The notes beneath the pieces were generated by a model. That model did not search any database and was not told where the DNA came from. It was given only the letters and a program-made list of their open reading frames with translations. Source: Ectocarpus siliculosus (Eukaryota > Sar > Phaeophyceae > Ectocarpales > Ectocarpaceae). From it: 64,000 nucleotides of DNA. Within the stretch, counting starts at the first letter, position 1, and each line of letters opens with the position of its first letter. Of the stretch, positions 23,354 through 35,316 are shown piece after piece. Position numbers and translations under genes: made by a program. The stretch lies in contig FN649748.1 of assembly GCA_000310025.1 (NCBI GenBank), positions 3,613,780 to 3,677,779 of the forward strand, read 5' to 3'.

Positions 23354-26300
23354 CTATAGCAAATCAGTCGACTGCTTGTCCCCTCGGACTGTACGTCAAG
23401 ACTGAACGGAGGAAGATTGATCACCTGCTTCGTGATGAATGAGTGGGCCTGCTGGGGATCATGTGGATGACCCACCTCCGGGTGATTCGCAGGGTGTTAT
23501 TGGTGGTGAGAGGCTGGATTCGATTGAGACACAGTTGTCCCAGCTCACGAGCATAATCAAGACGCTTATTGGGCAACGAGGTGATCAGGTGGAGTCCTCT
23601 GTTTCATTTGCTGCTGCGCCCGGAAGCGGCGGAACAGAGTGTGCTGGTGTGCATCAATCGGATGTCACTGGCAGGACTGCGGGAGGTACGGGCAGTAGTG
23701 CCCAAGGCCTTGGCATGTCCAGCGTGGGAGTTGGGAGTAGTAGTGTTGCACAGGCTTGAACTCGCACGATACTGCTGTTAACCGTTCTTCTGCTGGTGTC
23801 ACAAGCTTTGGTTCGGTTGGGATGGGAAGTAGGACTTTAGGTAGCCAGTCTTTCATTCCAGGAATGGGTAGTGGGGCTTTCACTAGTCAGTCTTCCATTC
23901 CACCCGCACCTACTGCTTCGAGTAGGTGGTGGGAAAATGTCGCCAGTGGAACCACATTGATTCCTGGGGCCGGCATTACAGAATCAGGAGAAAACTTGGG
24001 TAGGAGCCCTTGGAAAGTTCCCAAAGCTCCTGTTTTCGATGGATCAGACGTTGCATACCCGTCATGGTCACAAAACTTTCTGCTAAGTGCCCGACACAAC
24101 AACTTGTTAGAAGCATTTACTTCTGAATTGGAAATTCCGATCGCAAGCATTGAATTCGACTTGACCCCTTGGGTAGACAAAGGATATAGTGTGGGAGTGC
24201 TACGCCAGGCAGATATGGGATGGTGTTTTTTTTTGAAAGAAGGACTCGCTTAAAACCATGGCTAGGCATGCAGGTTCCCCCAGCAAGGCATTTCAGGTGT
24301 TGAAGGATCACTTTCTCCCTTTGAGCCAGAGTCAGATTCGTGTGCAGGAGGACAAACTGAAGTCATTGCGCTTGTGTACAAACGAGAACCCATCCACCTT
24401 CTTTGCATCCATGAGAGAGACGCTTGGTGTTTTGCAGATGCTGGAAGTCAAGAAGGAGGACAGGGAGGTGTGCACACTGATGCTAGAGGGACTATCCCAC
24501 GAATACAAGACTTTGCGTGAGACTCTTGAAGTGTTTCGCCCGAACGATCCTGCTTTCATCGAGACCAAAGTACGTGAGCGTTACCTAGACTTGCAGACAC
24601 AGACTGGTACGAAGAAGCACAGTGTAGCTCTTGTGTCTAGGGCAGAGAGGAAGAGTAGCCCGAAGCCGAACCACGCAAAGTCGAAGTCTCGCCCTGAATC
24701 TGATTCCTCCAAGAAGAAAAAGTTTCAGGGAACGTGTTTCAAGTGTGGGGAGAAAGGTCATATGAGGACGGACTGCCTGGCTCGTGTGATCGCTCATCCC
24801 TCCCAGACTGGGAAATCAGAGAACGAGGAGGGTGAGACCGGTGAGAAGTTCGACTTGGAGTTGTCTGATTTGTTCTCTGACTCGGAGTTGTCTGAGTTGT
24901 CAGAATTGCTGCTGCTGCATCAACAAGACGAATCCCACCGCAAGTCGAGAGAACTGAAATTCCGAAAAATTAGAAAACTGCCCCCAGGAGTATTTTATGA
25001 TCAGATTAGCAAGTACCTAGAGTTATGTCGAAGTTTGGTATGCGGGCACCGGCACTGCTTTTCATATGACTGACCGTCTCTCTTGCATGAAGAATTTGAA
25101 GCCTTGCCACAAGAACGTAAATGGGATTGGTGGTGTGACTTGTGAGGTAGAATTCTCTGGAACCTGTTTGTGAATGCTGACAGCGGGTTTTCCGTAGAGT
25201 TGGAGAATGTATTGTACTCTCCCAACTTGGGATACAACCTCTTTTCTCCAAGCTCAGAGTTCGACGGTGAGTCATGGAATTACCTTGGTGGTCCTGATGG
25301 TGTGATGACTGCCTTCGATAGACATGTTACTTTTCAGAATTTCGATGGCATGCTCATTTCGACTGCGTATCGTCTAGAAAATAACTCTGTTGGTTCGGTG
25401 TTGGCTGCCCTCACTCCTTCAAACGCCAAGCATGAATCTAAGATGGATGTGAACGAGTTTCATAACATTTATGCTCATTCGCATGAGGGATTGCTTCGTA
25501 CAACTGCAAAGCGACTAGGTATCGAGTTGACCGGTAAAATGCATGCTTGTACGGGATGTTCGATGTCGAAGGCATTCAAGAACGGGATTGCTCATGAAAC
25601 AAAAGACAAAAAGTTGGGCAGAGTTTTTGTTGACCTGGAAGGGCGGAAGAACGTTGCGGCCGTAGGGGGTAAACGTTACCCCATGATAGTGAAGGATGAT
25701 TTCACAAGACGTACATGGATGTGTTTCTTGAAAAGCAAATCAGACGCTGCGAGTGCTTTCCGGAGTTTCCGTGCAAGTGTGCGTGCTGATGGTATCCCAT
25801 CATTGGTTGAGATTGTTAGATCTGACAATGGGGGGGAGTTTTTCGGAGGAGAATTTGAGTCCGTGTGCAACGAGCTCTTGATTAAGCAAGAGTTCACCCC
25901 GGCTTACGGTCCCCAATACAACGGTGTTGCAGAGCGTGGTCTGGGATTGATTGAGGCGGCGGCAATGGCTGCTCGTATTCAGGCAAAAGCTTTGTTTGGG
26001 CATGTGCAATTACCTAAGACTGATAGACTATGGGCTAAGGCGATGCATTGGGCTTTCGAAGCAATGAACCACACAGCTTGTTCCGCTATCCCCGACAGTA
26101 AGTCACCGTATGAGATGTGGCATGGTGAAGCTATTCATGCTAGACCGTATCCGTTTTTGAAACCGGCGTACTGTAGGTGGCAGCGTCCGTCTAAGCTGCT
26201 ACCGAAGGGTGAGGCTTGCTTTTATGTCGGTCCTTCGAGAGACCACCCGCGTGACTGTCATAGAGTACTTACGAGGGCTGGAACTATTCAGGAAACGAGG

Positions 26301-28627
26301 AATGTGACATGGGAAGCGTTGCCGCCACAAATCCCTCCACCGCAACCGTCTCTCTTGCCGATAGAGGTTGCAGAGCAGGGAGGGGAGGAACGTGACTACG
26401 ATGTAGAAGCTGAGGTATGGCCGCTTTTAGGGAGAGGAGTTCCCCACATTCTTTTGCGACGTGATGTAACGGTCTCTGGTGGAGCAATCGATGAGGTTGG
26501 CAGTGTTGATGCAGGCAGTGTAGGTCAACCCCCCTCTATGCCATCTTCGCCCGCGATTAATTCCCCTAGTAACGCAGCTCCCCCTGTGTCTTCTCCAGCA
26601 GACGAGTTCACCGATGAGGGAGGGCAGGGAGGGCCGGAGACAGGGCAGACAGAATCGACGGGTCCGGGAGGGCAGGAGGTAGAGTCGGAGAGTCAGGAAG
26701 GGTTGGATGAAGAGTTGGTTGAGCCGGGAGGGCAGGAGGTACAATCGGAGACATTTCCCCCTGCTACGCACGTACCATCCAATCGTCGTGCGCGGCATGA
26801 GCTTGCTAGTTACAACACTGCTGTGAATGATAATGTTGAAGTCAGAGAAGGCAGAACCCGTGCGCAAACTCGGGCAGTAAATCAGCAGAGCGTACCCGGC
26901 CTCATGGCCACTCTAGGACCCATCTCCGCATCAGAAGTAATACTGGCACTCTTAGTGGAACAGAGAGCATCTGATGCAATGGAATTGCCGAAAGTGCTAA
27001 TTCATGTAGAGTCAGAACCGGGTAGCTATCAAGAAGCCCGCCAATCAAAGTATTCCACGATTTGGGACAAAGCCATGTCTGTAGAATTTGAAGGCTTGTT
27101 GAGAGCAGGAACGTTCGCGTTAGCAGTAAAGGCTCCAATAGGCTGTAACGTGATAGATGCTAGATGGGTCTACAAATGGAAAGCAGATGAAACAGGCAAG
27201 ATAGTGAAGGCCAAGGCTAGGCTTGTAGGGAAGGGCTTCAAGCAGAAGCATGGTGTGGATTATCTTGAGACTTTCTCGCCTACTGCAAATGCTGCATCGA
27301 TTCGTTTTTTGGTAGCATTGGCGTGCGTATGATTTGGAATTTCTCCACTTTGACATTGAGCAAGCGTTTGTTCAGTCGGAATTGGATCACGAGGTGTTCA
27401 TGAAGTTGCCTCCTGGCTGTGAGTCGATGACAGGAAAGGTAGTCCGTTTAGACAAAAGTTTGTATGGACTGAGATAGGCATCTAGAACATTTCACAAGAG
27501 ACTTGTGTCGGACCTGAAGAGGATTGGTTTCGAACAGTCTCTGTGTGACCCCTGTGTTCTTCGTTTCATGATGGGAGACGAGGTGTTGGGTATGATTGCG
27601 ATTCATGTGGATGACATTCTGTATGCAGGAATCGAGAGGCTTGCCAAGATGGTTGTGGAAGCGCTAGGTGACTCTCTCCCCACGAAGAATTTGGGCGAGG
27701 TCAAGTTCTTTCTTGGTTGCGCACTCGTTCGCGACCGCGAGGCTGGTACGATTGAGATGTCTCAAGAGAGTTACACCAGGAGTGTTCTCGAGAGATTCAT
27801 GTTTGTCGCACCAGCTCGATCCCTGCTTCCCCTGCTAACGATTACAGGTGCGTGATGGAAGATGAGGGTGCAGGAGATGTGCCGTTCCGAGAGGTGGTGG
27901 GGAGCCTGATGTGGATCGCCAACCAGACAAGGCCCGACATCTCAAATGCTGTGCGGGCAGTGGCGAGGCACTCTCACGAGTCAAAGAAAAGCCACTGGAA
28001 GGCGGCCCAGAAGATTCTGAATTATCTTCTGGAGACGGCACATCTAACTGTGAAGTACAAGCAGGACACTATGGTAGACGTAGGCACGTTGGTGTACGTA
28101 GACGCAGACTTTGCCAGCAAAGGCCACTGACCGTAGATCAGTTTCGGGAGCACTAGTTCTTGTAGCTGACTGTCTTGTTGCTTGGATTTCTAGGACGCAG
28201 AAATGTGTCACACTTTCAACAACTGAAGCAGAGTATGTTGCGATGGGTGACGGTGTAAAAGAGGCTCAGTTTGTCAACGGAATGCTCGAGTTCTTGAGGC
28301 CTAGTGAGAAGCTTGGTAAGATCCAGGTACGCGAGGATAACGAGGGTGCGATTGCACTTGCTGAGAATCCAATTAGTTCGTGTAACAGCAAGCACATTGA
28401 CGTGAGGCACCATTTTTATAGGAATTTGACAGAGGAAGTGTTGGAAATCAGTCATGTCTCTAGCGAAGGACAGCATGCAGACATCCTGACGAAGGCTCTG
28501 CCGAGAGATCTTTTAGTTCGTCGTAATTTTGCTCTAGGCTCAAGATCTGAGAAGTAGAAGTTTGAGTCGTGTTTTGTTATTTCTGATATATATTTGGCCT
28601 GGTCGAGACAACAGCCCCAAGGGAGCG

Positions 28628-28957
28628 TGTTCGTGATAATTGCTGCTGTGTGTCGACAGAGTAGCATAGAACACTGACAGGAAGTTCAACTAACGGGACT
28701 GTCGTTTTGTAGGAATGTTTCTAGGAATGTTCTTCGTGGATGTTCTCGGTATGTATGTCGGATGGTTCATAGACCCGAGCGTGTTCTCGGTATGTCGGAT
28801 AGTACATTGGTCCGAGTTCCATGTTTTGTGTGTTGGTCGAGCGACATGGCTGGTGCTGCGGTGCTCGCGCACCCAGCTCACTCCACTCTGCTACCCTGTC
28901 TCTCGACCCAAGGTCTCGACAATACAATATCTTTTCTCAAACCACGAGGTTACCAAC
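28628..28957 (+). repeat. 3' LTR of the older copia element
   Basis: The right portion matches the remnant at 23248-23353. The left boundary is inferred from a purine-rich tract (CCCCAAGGGAGCG) followed by TGTTCG and is uncertain by tens of bases. Confidence 0.55.
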
Positions 28958-29433
28958 ATTGCATACCTTGACAGTCCAGCTGAGGAGGGTGGAGTTGCAA
29001 GTGACTTCATGGTCGGAGAGTTCAAGTACTATGCCCACCTTCAAATACGCACAACTACTAGCCAGACCTACAGATTGACTGGTTTTGTTATCGGCAATAA
29101 CGATTCCTGGTCGTGGGTCCAATAGGTGATTCGAGTTTAAAGTATCCAGTCAACGCTCCTTACACTGGTCGAGTAACTAGAAACGCCCCCTCCGTACAAA
29201 AACAAAGCTCGCACGGGATGTTACCAGACCTCAAGGAGCGGAGCGATTCACTGAGAATTTTTAGCTCATGTCACATAGCCATACTATTGAAGCTCAAGGG
29301 ATGGTGAAAGACGATCCGCTCCGCCCAGCTCCGTCGAAAACAACGCACCTTAAGCACCCCTGCAATAACAAGGATCGGATTTCCGAGCCCAAGGGGGAAG
29401 TATCGAGCAACGTGCAGAGAGAGGGACAAATAA
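28958..29433. other. Gap between copia element and foldback, no gene seen
   Basis: No supported frame, RNA gene or repeat is seen in these 476 bp. Confidence 0.5.
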
Positions 29434-30650
29434 GCATCGGGTAGGTATGGACTACAGCTATTGCAATGCGACTTAGAAGCTAAAATCCGACCCGTGGCTG
29501 CAGAGATATGCCGAAATGGGGGTTCCGCAGCATGTCAGGAAGCATTATCCGTCTCGAACCTCCGTCCGCACAGCTCTATTTGACCTCAAACCTTTTGCGT
29601 CGTGTCCGCGCGGTTCATGCCGTTCTTCCAAGCTACCGGATACGCCCATCCGAGATGTTCCGGCAGAGATATGGCCAACAGAGGGGGTTCCGCAGCATCT
29701 AGGGACGGGATAAATGTCAAGCGTCCCGCTATACCTCCCGTCACAAAGCTGAACCGCGCCTAACTCTGACCGCGCCGTGTTGGTACGGCTCACAGCCGTT
29801 TTTCAAGCCATCGTGCACCCCAATCGAACAAGTGGGTGCAGAGAAACGCCCACCCGAGGGGCACCCCGAGGGGGCTCAGTGCTCGACGGCCGGTGGAACA
29901 GTTAAGATTAACTGCTCCACCAGTCCAAGCTCTACTTACAGGGCGCTGTTTGTCTCACGAAGACTTGCATTCCGTTAACACGGCTCACAGCTATCATTCA
30001 AACCATTGGACACCCCAGTCGGACGAGTGGATGTAGAGAACCGCCCACCCACGGGGGCTCAGTGGCTCAAGGACCGGTGGAGCAGTTAAGCTCAACTGCT
30101 CCACCAGTCCAAACTCTATGTAAAGATGTACAGGGTGCTGTTTGCCCTACCAAAGCTTGAATTGTGTCGGCACGGCCCACAGCTATCATCCAAGCCATGG
30201 GACACCCCGGTCGGACCAGTGGATGGACACCCGCGGGGGCTCAGCGGCTCAAGGGCCCGGTGGAGCAGTTTAGCTTATCTGCCCCCCCAGGCCGAACTCT
30301 ATCTATTTCCGGGCACTGTTTGTCTTGCGAAGATTTTCATTGTGTTGGCACGGCTCACAGCTATCGTACAAGCCATCGGGCACTCCGATCGGACAAGTGG
30401 ATGCAGAGAAGCGCCCATCCACGGGGGCTCAGCGGCTCAAGGGCCCGGTGGAGCAGTTTAGCTTATCTGCCCCCCCAGGCCGAACTCTATCTATTTCCGG
30501 GCACTGTTTGTCTTGCGAAGATTTTCATTGTGTTGGCACGGCTCACAGCTATCGTACAAGTCATCGCGCACCCCAATCGGACGAGTGGATGCAGCGAAAC
30601 GGGGCTCAGCGGCTCAAGGAACTGGTGGGGCAGATAAGCTTATCTGCACC
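29434..30650 (+). repeat. Left arm of the foldback
   Basis: It consists of modules starting near 29440, 29610, 29785, 29980, 30165, 30350 and 30540. The two modules around 30250-30610 are nearly identical to each other, pointing to recent local duplication. Frames of 100-157 codons inside are by-products of the repeat and appear again in the other arm. Confidence 0.85.
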
Positions 30651-30699
30651 ACCAGGCCAAACGGCGCTGTTTGTCTTACGAAGACATGTGGCAGGATAG

Positions 30700-31515
30700 G
30701 GGTAGCCCCTGGACACAGATAAATCTTCTCAAACGGGCACCCCCGGGCACTCCCCCCTCGATAACGGGCACCCCCCCCGACTATCGGGCACCCCACCCCC
30801 CCATAATGGCCTTCCCTGGTGGTTCGGAACATTTTCTCTCAACAATATCGACACTCCATGTCAACAACGGGCACCCTACCTCCGTTGTGGGCACTCCTCT
30901 CTGCTTACTGGCGCCTCTTGGCGCGGTGTTTGGACGACGCAGTGCCCTAGGGAATATGATGTAGTATACACTGTATTTCCTGGACAGATGCACTGACAGT
31001 GTGTCTCATGAGATCATACATACAGCTGTATTTGCTAATCAGATACGCCAACACTGTATTCCCTGAGCAGATTCACTGTATTCCCTTATCGTATGGTACA
31101 CCGTATTGCTTCTGCTTTTCACTGTATTCCCTCATCAGATACACCGTATTCACTCGTTCGTTTCACTGCGCTCCCTCGATTCAAATCGGCTGTACATCCT
31201 GGTCAAGATCACTCCGTATTCCCGTATCAGATATCACGTACACCGTTGTATTCGTTGTACTTTTCAATCTGTATTCCCTCATCACATCCACTTGATTCCT
31301 TGGTCAGATACGCTGTACGTCGTGGAATACAGTGAATCTGGCGAGGGATGTCGTGATGCTGATGAAGGAATCCAGTGAATTAGACGAGGGAATACAGTGT
31401 ATCTGATGAAAGAATACATGGCATCTGATCAGGGAATACAGCGTATTTGATTAGGGAGTACCGTGAATCTGACAAAAGAAAATAGTGAATCTGACGAGGG
31501 AACGGCTCCAAAGCG
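30700..31515. repeat. Foldback spacer with two families of short degenerate repeats
   Basis: From about 30735 to 30910 the phrase CGGGCACCCC recurs. From about 30960 to 31290 the phrase CTGTATTCCCT with CAGATAC recurs every 25-35 bp. From about 31315 to 31505 the same phrase recurs in reverse complement (GGGAATACAG, GTATCTGAT). The spacer is therefore itself partly palindromic. Confidence 0.75.
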
Positions 31516-31519
31516 GTGA

Positions 31520-32723
31520 AACAGATGAGCTTATCTGCCCCACCAGTTCCTTGAGCCACTGAGCCCCGTTTCGCGGCACCCACTCGTCCGATTGGGGTGC
31601 GCGATGACTTGTACGATAGCTGTGAGCCGTGCCAACACAATGAAAATCTTCGCAAGACAAACAGTGCCCGGAAATAGATAGAGTTCGGCCTGGGGGGGCA
31701 GATAAGCTAAACTGCTCCACCGGGCCCTTGAGCCGCTGAGCCCCCGTGGATGGGCGCTTCTCTGCACCCACTTGTCCGATCGGGGTGCCCGATGGCTTGT
31801 ACGATAGCTGTGAGCCGTGCCAACACAATGAAAATCTTCGCAAGACAAACAGTGCCCGGAAATAGATAGAGTTCGGCCTGGGGGGGCAGATAAGCTAAAC
31901 TGCTCCACCGGGCCCTTGAGCCGCTGAGCCCCCGCGGGTGTCCATCCACTGGTCCGACCGGGGTGTCCCATGGCTTGGATGATAGCTGTGGGCCGTGCCG
32001 ACACAATTCAAGCTTTGGTAGGGCAAACAGCACCCTGTACATCTTTACATAGAGTTTGGACTGGTGGAGCAGTTGAGCTTAACTGCTCCACCGGTCCTTG
32101 AGCCACTGAGCCCCCGTGGGTGGGCGGTTCTCTACATCCACTCGTCCGACTGGGGTGTCCAATGGTTTGAATGATTGCTGTGAGCCGTGTTAACGGAATG
32201 CAAGTCTTCGTGAGACAAACAGCGCCCTGTAAGTAGAGCTTGGACTGGTGGAGCAGTTAATCTTAACTGTTCCACCGGCCGTCGAGACGCTGAGCCCCCT
32301 CGGGTGGGCGTTTCTCTGCACCCACTTGTTCGATTGGGGTGCACGATTGCTTGAAAAACGGCTGTGAGCCGTGCCAACACGGCGCGGTCAGAGTTAGGCG
32401 CGGTTCAGCTTTGTGACGGGAGGTATAGCGGGACGCTTGACATTTATCCCGTCCCTAGATGCTGCGGAACCCCCTCTGTTGGCCATATCTCTGCCGGAAC
32501 ATCTCGGATGGGCGTATCCGGTAGCTTGGAAGAACGGCATGAACCACGCGGACACGGCGCAAAAGGTATGAGGTCAAATAGAGCTGTGCGGACGGAGGTT
32601 CGAGACGAGTAATGCTTCCTGACATGCTGCGGAACCCCCATTTCGGCATATCTCTGCAGCCACGGGTCGGATTTTAGCTTCTAAGTAGCATTGCATTAGC
32701 TGTAGTCCATACCTACCCGATGC
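31520..32723 (-). repeat. Right arm of the foldback
   Basis: This is the reverse complement of the left arm with the same module order and the same duplicated module pair. Scattered single-base differences show the two arms are separate copies. Confidence 0.85.
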
Positions 32724-33391
32724 AATTAGTTTGAGGTCGATTGGGGCTCGGTGGGTGGAGATCTGCCTGGTGCAGCCAAAACGAGGTTACTCCACCGGTG
32801 GACCAAATAGCATTGCCGTATATATTTCTTCCACAACTTCGAGGTCATAGTGACACTAACTACTCTTGCCATGCGGTTTTCTGTCAATTGGCTACCCCAC
32901 GCCGTGATTTCCCCCAATTGCCTCCCGATGGCATCGACGAGACCACTCGCCAGTCCTACTGTATCAAGCTTTTCGGCTAAAGTTCATCTTCCTGTGCCCC
33001 GGGCTACTGGTCAATTTCCTGCCCTCAGCCGCCATACGCAAAGCAAGTTCCCCAATCCGTAGCGAGGGCAGTGCAATAGGCTTTTGGGCTTGCCCCGATT
33101 TCTCCGCTATGTCCCTCGAAGCTCGGACAGCTTGGTGATGCTTAGAACTTGCACTGAACGAAGTGCGATATGATGCTATCGGTCCCATCATCGGGCAACG
33201 TTGCACAACATGACAACAACTCCAATAATCCCACAACGGCAGCACACATAGTTTGTACACGAAGCAAGGCACGCCCGCGAAGAAATGACCCTTCTTCTCC
33301 CACACTACACACCACGTTCAATCCCCAAACTCTTCGTCCGCCAGCCTGCCACCTCATGAAGCTACGCCCTCTTACTGCCGTCTTTTCACTG
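32724..33391. other. Gap between foldback and EsV-1-7 gene, no gene seen
   Basis: Opposing frames of about 112 codons near 33.15-33.5 kb overlap the gene end and show no domain. It probably includes the 3' untranslated region of the EsV-1-7 gene. Confidence 0.4.
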
Positions 33392-34609
33392 TCACGATTT
33401 CTGGGTAAACCGTGGGCGGCCGCCCCTGTTGTGGACGACGCCCACCATACCGTGCTTCGCATGCTGAGAACAGAACTCACGCTTCTTGCTGTCGGCTACC
33501 CCGAATGAAGCCCGCTTCGTGCAGTCTGGGTGGCCGCACATCTTGTGGACGACGTTAACCATGTCCGGCTCCGCGTGCTCAGGGCAGAACTCACGCTTGT
33601 TGTCGCTGGCTTTACCAAAGGACGCCCCCTTCGTGCAGTCTGGGTGGCCGCACTTCTTGCGGGTAACGATAAACATGTTCGGCTGCGCGTGTTGAGAGCA
33701 GAACCTTACCTTGTTGCTGCCGGCGTTACCAAATGACGGATGCTTCGTGCACCCTGGGTGACCGCACTTCTTGTTGACGACGCCCACCATACCCTGCTCC
33801 GCGTGCTGAGAGCAGAACTCGCTCTTGTTGCTGCCGTCTTTTCCCAATGACGCCCGCTTGGTGCACCCTGGGTGGCCGCACCGTTTGTGGGCGACGTTAA
33901 TCATTTCCTGCCTCGCGTGCTGAGAGCAGAACTCCCTCTTCTTGCTGCCAGCTTCACCGAATGACGCCCGCTTCATGCACCCTGGGTGGCCGCACCGCTC
34001 GTTGACGACGTTAACCATGCCCGGCTCCGCGTGCTTTGAGCAGAACTCCGCCTTCTTCGTGCCGGCTTTACCCAATGACGGCTGCTTCGTACACCCTGGG
34101 TGGCCGCACCTCTTTTGAAGAACGTTTACCATGTTCGGCTCCGCGTGCTGAGAGCAAAACTCCGCCTTCTTGGTGCCGGCTTCACCAAATACGGGGTGCT
34201 TCATGCACACTGGATGGCCGCACCTCTTTTGAACGACGACGTTAACCATGTCCGGCTCCGCGTGCTGAGAGCAAAACTCCGCGTTCTTGGTGCCGGCTTT
34301 GCCGAATGACGCCCGCTTCGTGCACCCTAGGTGGCCACAATTCTTGTGAACGACGTTAATCATGTCCGGCTCCGCGTGCTGAGAACAGAACTCTGCCTTC
34401 TTGGTGCCGGATTTACCATATGACGGCTTCTTCGTGCACCCTGGGTGACCGCACGGTTTGGTGACGACGTTTACCATGTCCGGCTCCGCGTGCTGAGAGC
34501 AGAACTCCGCCTTCTTGCTGCCGGCCTTACCAAATCCCCGTCGCCTTGTACAGCCGTCCTCCTGGCAGCACTGTCCCGGTCCATTGTGTCTGGTGGTCGC
34601 ACGCGTCGA
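33392..34609 (-). CDS. EsV-1-7 domain protein with ten cysteine repeats
   Basis: The minus-strand frame, open from 34609 to a stop at 33392, encodes ten tandem copies of about 38 residues with the pattern C-x4-C-x16-C-x2-H-x12, for example CGHPGC then AEFCSQHAEPDM. This is the EsV-1-7 repeat, named after a phaeovirus EsV-1 protein. It is also found in the brown algal developmental gene IMMEDIATE UPRIGHT (IMM). The repeats probably bind zinc; the molecular function is not known. The tenth unit (nearest 34.55 kb) starts CCQEDGC. The last one is followed by a decayed partial unit in which the first Cys is Gly. The nearest in-frame ATG (34477) lies inside a repeat, and a likely acceptor (TTTCTGTAG) sits at 34610. 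The true start is therefore probably in an upstream exon that I could not find. Confidence 0.85.
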   Translation of the reverse strand, partial: STRATTRHNGPGQCCQEDGCTRRRGFGKAGSKKAEFCSQHAEPDMVNVVTKPCGHPGCTKKPSYGKSGTKKAEFCSQHAEPDMINVVHKNCGHLGCTKRASFGKAGTKNAEFCSQHAEPDMVNVVVQKRCGHPVCMKHPVFGEAGTKKAEFCSQHAEPNMVNVLQKRCGHPGCTKQPSLGKAGTKKAEFCSKHAEPGMVNVVNERCGHPGCMKRASFGEAGSKKREFCSQHARQEMINVAHKRCGHPGCTKRASLGKDGSNKSEFCSQHAEQGMVGVVNKKCGHPGCTKHPSFGNAGSNKVRFCSQHAQPNMFIVTRKKCGHPDCTKGASFGKASDNKREFCPEHAEPDMVNVVHKMCGHPDCTKRASFGVADSKKREFCSQHAKHGMVGVVHNRGGRPRFTQKS

Positions 34610-35127
34610 CTACAGAAACGTACAGTCCAGAACAAAATCGATCAGAAAACCAATTGCCGTGTTCATCAGGTGTTGTTCTGTTGTTCTCAGCAAGCAAGTA
34701 GCGCGTGTCACGGCGCAGCACCGAACGCCAGCTCAACACCCGACATCAACATGAATGCCCTGCCACTAATCCGTTGTTGAAACTCGGTTATGTACACGCT
34801 GTGTTTTTCGCCAGGGGATAGAATGAGTCTACAGAAATGTGTTCAGTGCGTGCTCTTCGTGAAGTCTAAGTTCCCGACTTATGTCCAAGCTCACGGGAGA
34901 CCGCGTGATGCTCATTGAACAACATTTCCTCGCATGGGATATCGCCACCGACAAACGCCCCGACTGGCAGCTCGCCCTCGTATTGAGCTGTTTTCGATCT
35001 GTTTGGCGGTCCGGGGTTCAAGCGCGGATTCCTCGACAAGACACTGACTATTAGGTTCAGACAGAAGGCTTCAGACACACGCCGATAACTCAAAAAGCGC
35101 TAGGACATATTGGCTTCATGAACTACA
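34610..35127. other. Upstream of the EsV-1-7 gene; one unassigned minus-strand frame
   Basis: This should hold the missing first exon or promoter of the EsV-1-7 gene. A minus-strand frame at 34866-35093 (75 codons) reads smoothly and contains NPRLNPGPPNRSK, a phrase reminiscent of LINE protein starts, but it is too short to assign. Confidence 0.35.
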
Positions 35128-35316
35128 ATGGTGGCAGATCCTGCCTCCGTCACTCCCCTCGAAACATACCCTGTTCCCGATGCACCACCAGCATCAACAC
35201 TGGGTCTAATAGAAATGAACTACTGGGCTGCCCGCAACGAGACGCGGAGTGGGTTCGCCGTTTCGAGTCGGTCATCAGGCAGAGCGATCAACGCGAGCCT
35301 TGGACGGGCCAACTGG
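35128..35316 (+). CDS. Possible exon of an unknown plus-strand gene
   Basis: An ATG at 35128 opens 63 protein-like codons that run to a perfect donor, CTGG|GTAAGT, at 35317. No family is recognisable. Further exon-like segments on the same strand lie near 35970-36079 (containing FVRWRLGGSWLELTTEGTND) and 36188-36364 (containing NVPESIEDIELYSAMVLRS), but I could not chain them by phase. Treat this as a lead only. Confidence 0.3.

Larger units (their letters stand above)
23248..28957 (+). mobile_element. Ty1/copia retrotransposon, old and broken
   Basis: Parts in copia order: a short remnant of the 5' LTR (about 23248-23353), gag from about 23439 with a CCHC knuckle (CFKCGEKGHMRTDC near 24737-24778), a protease remnant near 25.05 kb, the pre-integrase zinc region and integrase core (about 25.45-26.2 kb, with the DNGGEF block), a proline/glutamate-rich linker, reverse transcriptase (about 27.1-27.8 kb) and RNase H (about 28.05-28.55 kb), then a 3' LTR. 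Integrase before reverse transcriptase defines copia. The element is broken, with roughly six or seven breaks, and its 5' LTR is truncated. The parts of the two LTRs that can be compared differ at several sites, so it is clearly older than the element at 54.9-62.3 kb. Confidence 0.9.
29434..32723. mobile_element. Foldback structure with long modular inverted arms
   Basis: The left arm (29434 to about 30650) and the right arm (about 31520 to 32723) are reverse complements over roughly 1.2 kb, about 97% alike where I compared them. The outermost bases are GCATCGGGTAGGTATGG and its complement. Each arm is built of about six or seven related modules of 170-190 bp. Most contain a small hairpin such as GGTGGAGCAGTTAAG facing CTTAACTGCTCCACC. 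The spacer (about 870 bp) has its own degenerate repeats. Long inverted repeats made of tandem subrepeats are the hallmark of foldback (FB) transposons, so I call it FB-like. No transposase frame is present and no clear target duplication is seen at the edges. Confidence 0.8.

Noticed and set aside
29508-32649. Frames of 100-157 codons repeated on both strands
   Set aside because: They are translations of the foldback modules, appear in both arms and carry no domain.
29434-32723. CRISPR-like array
   Set aside because: The repeats are long, diverged, self-complementary modules in a eukaryotic genome; no spacer-repeat alternation and no cas genes.
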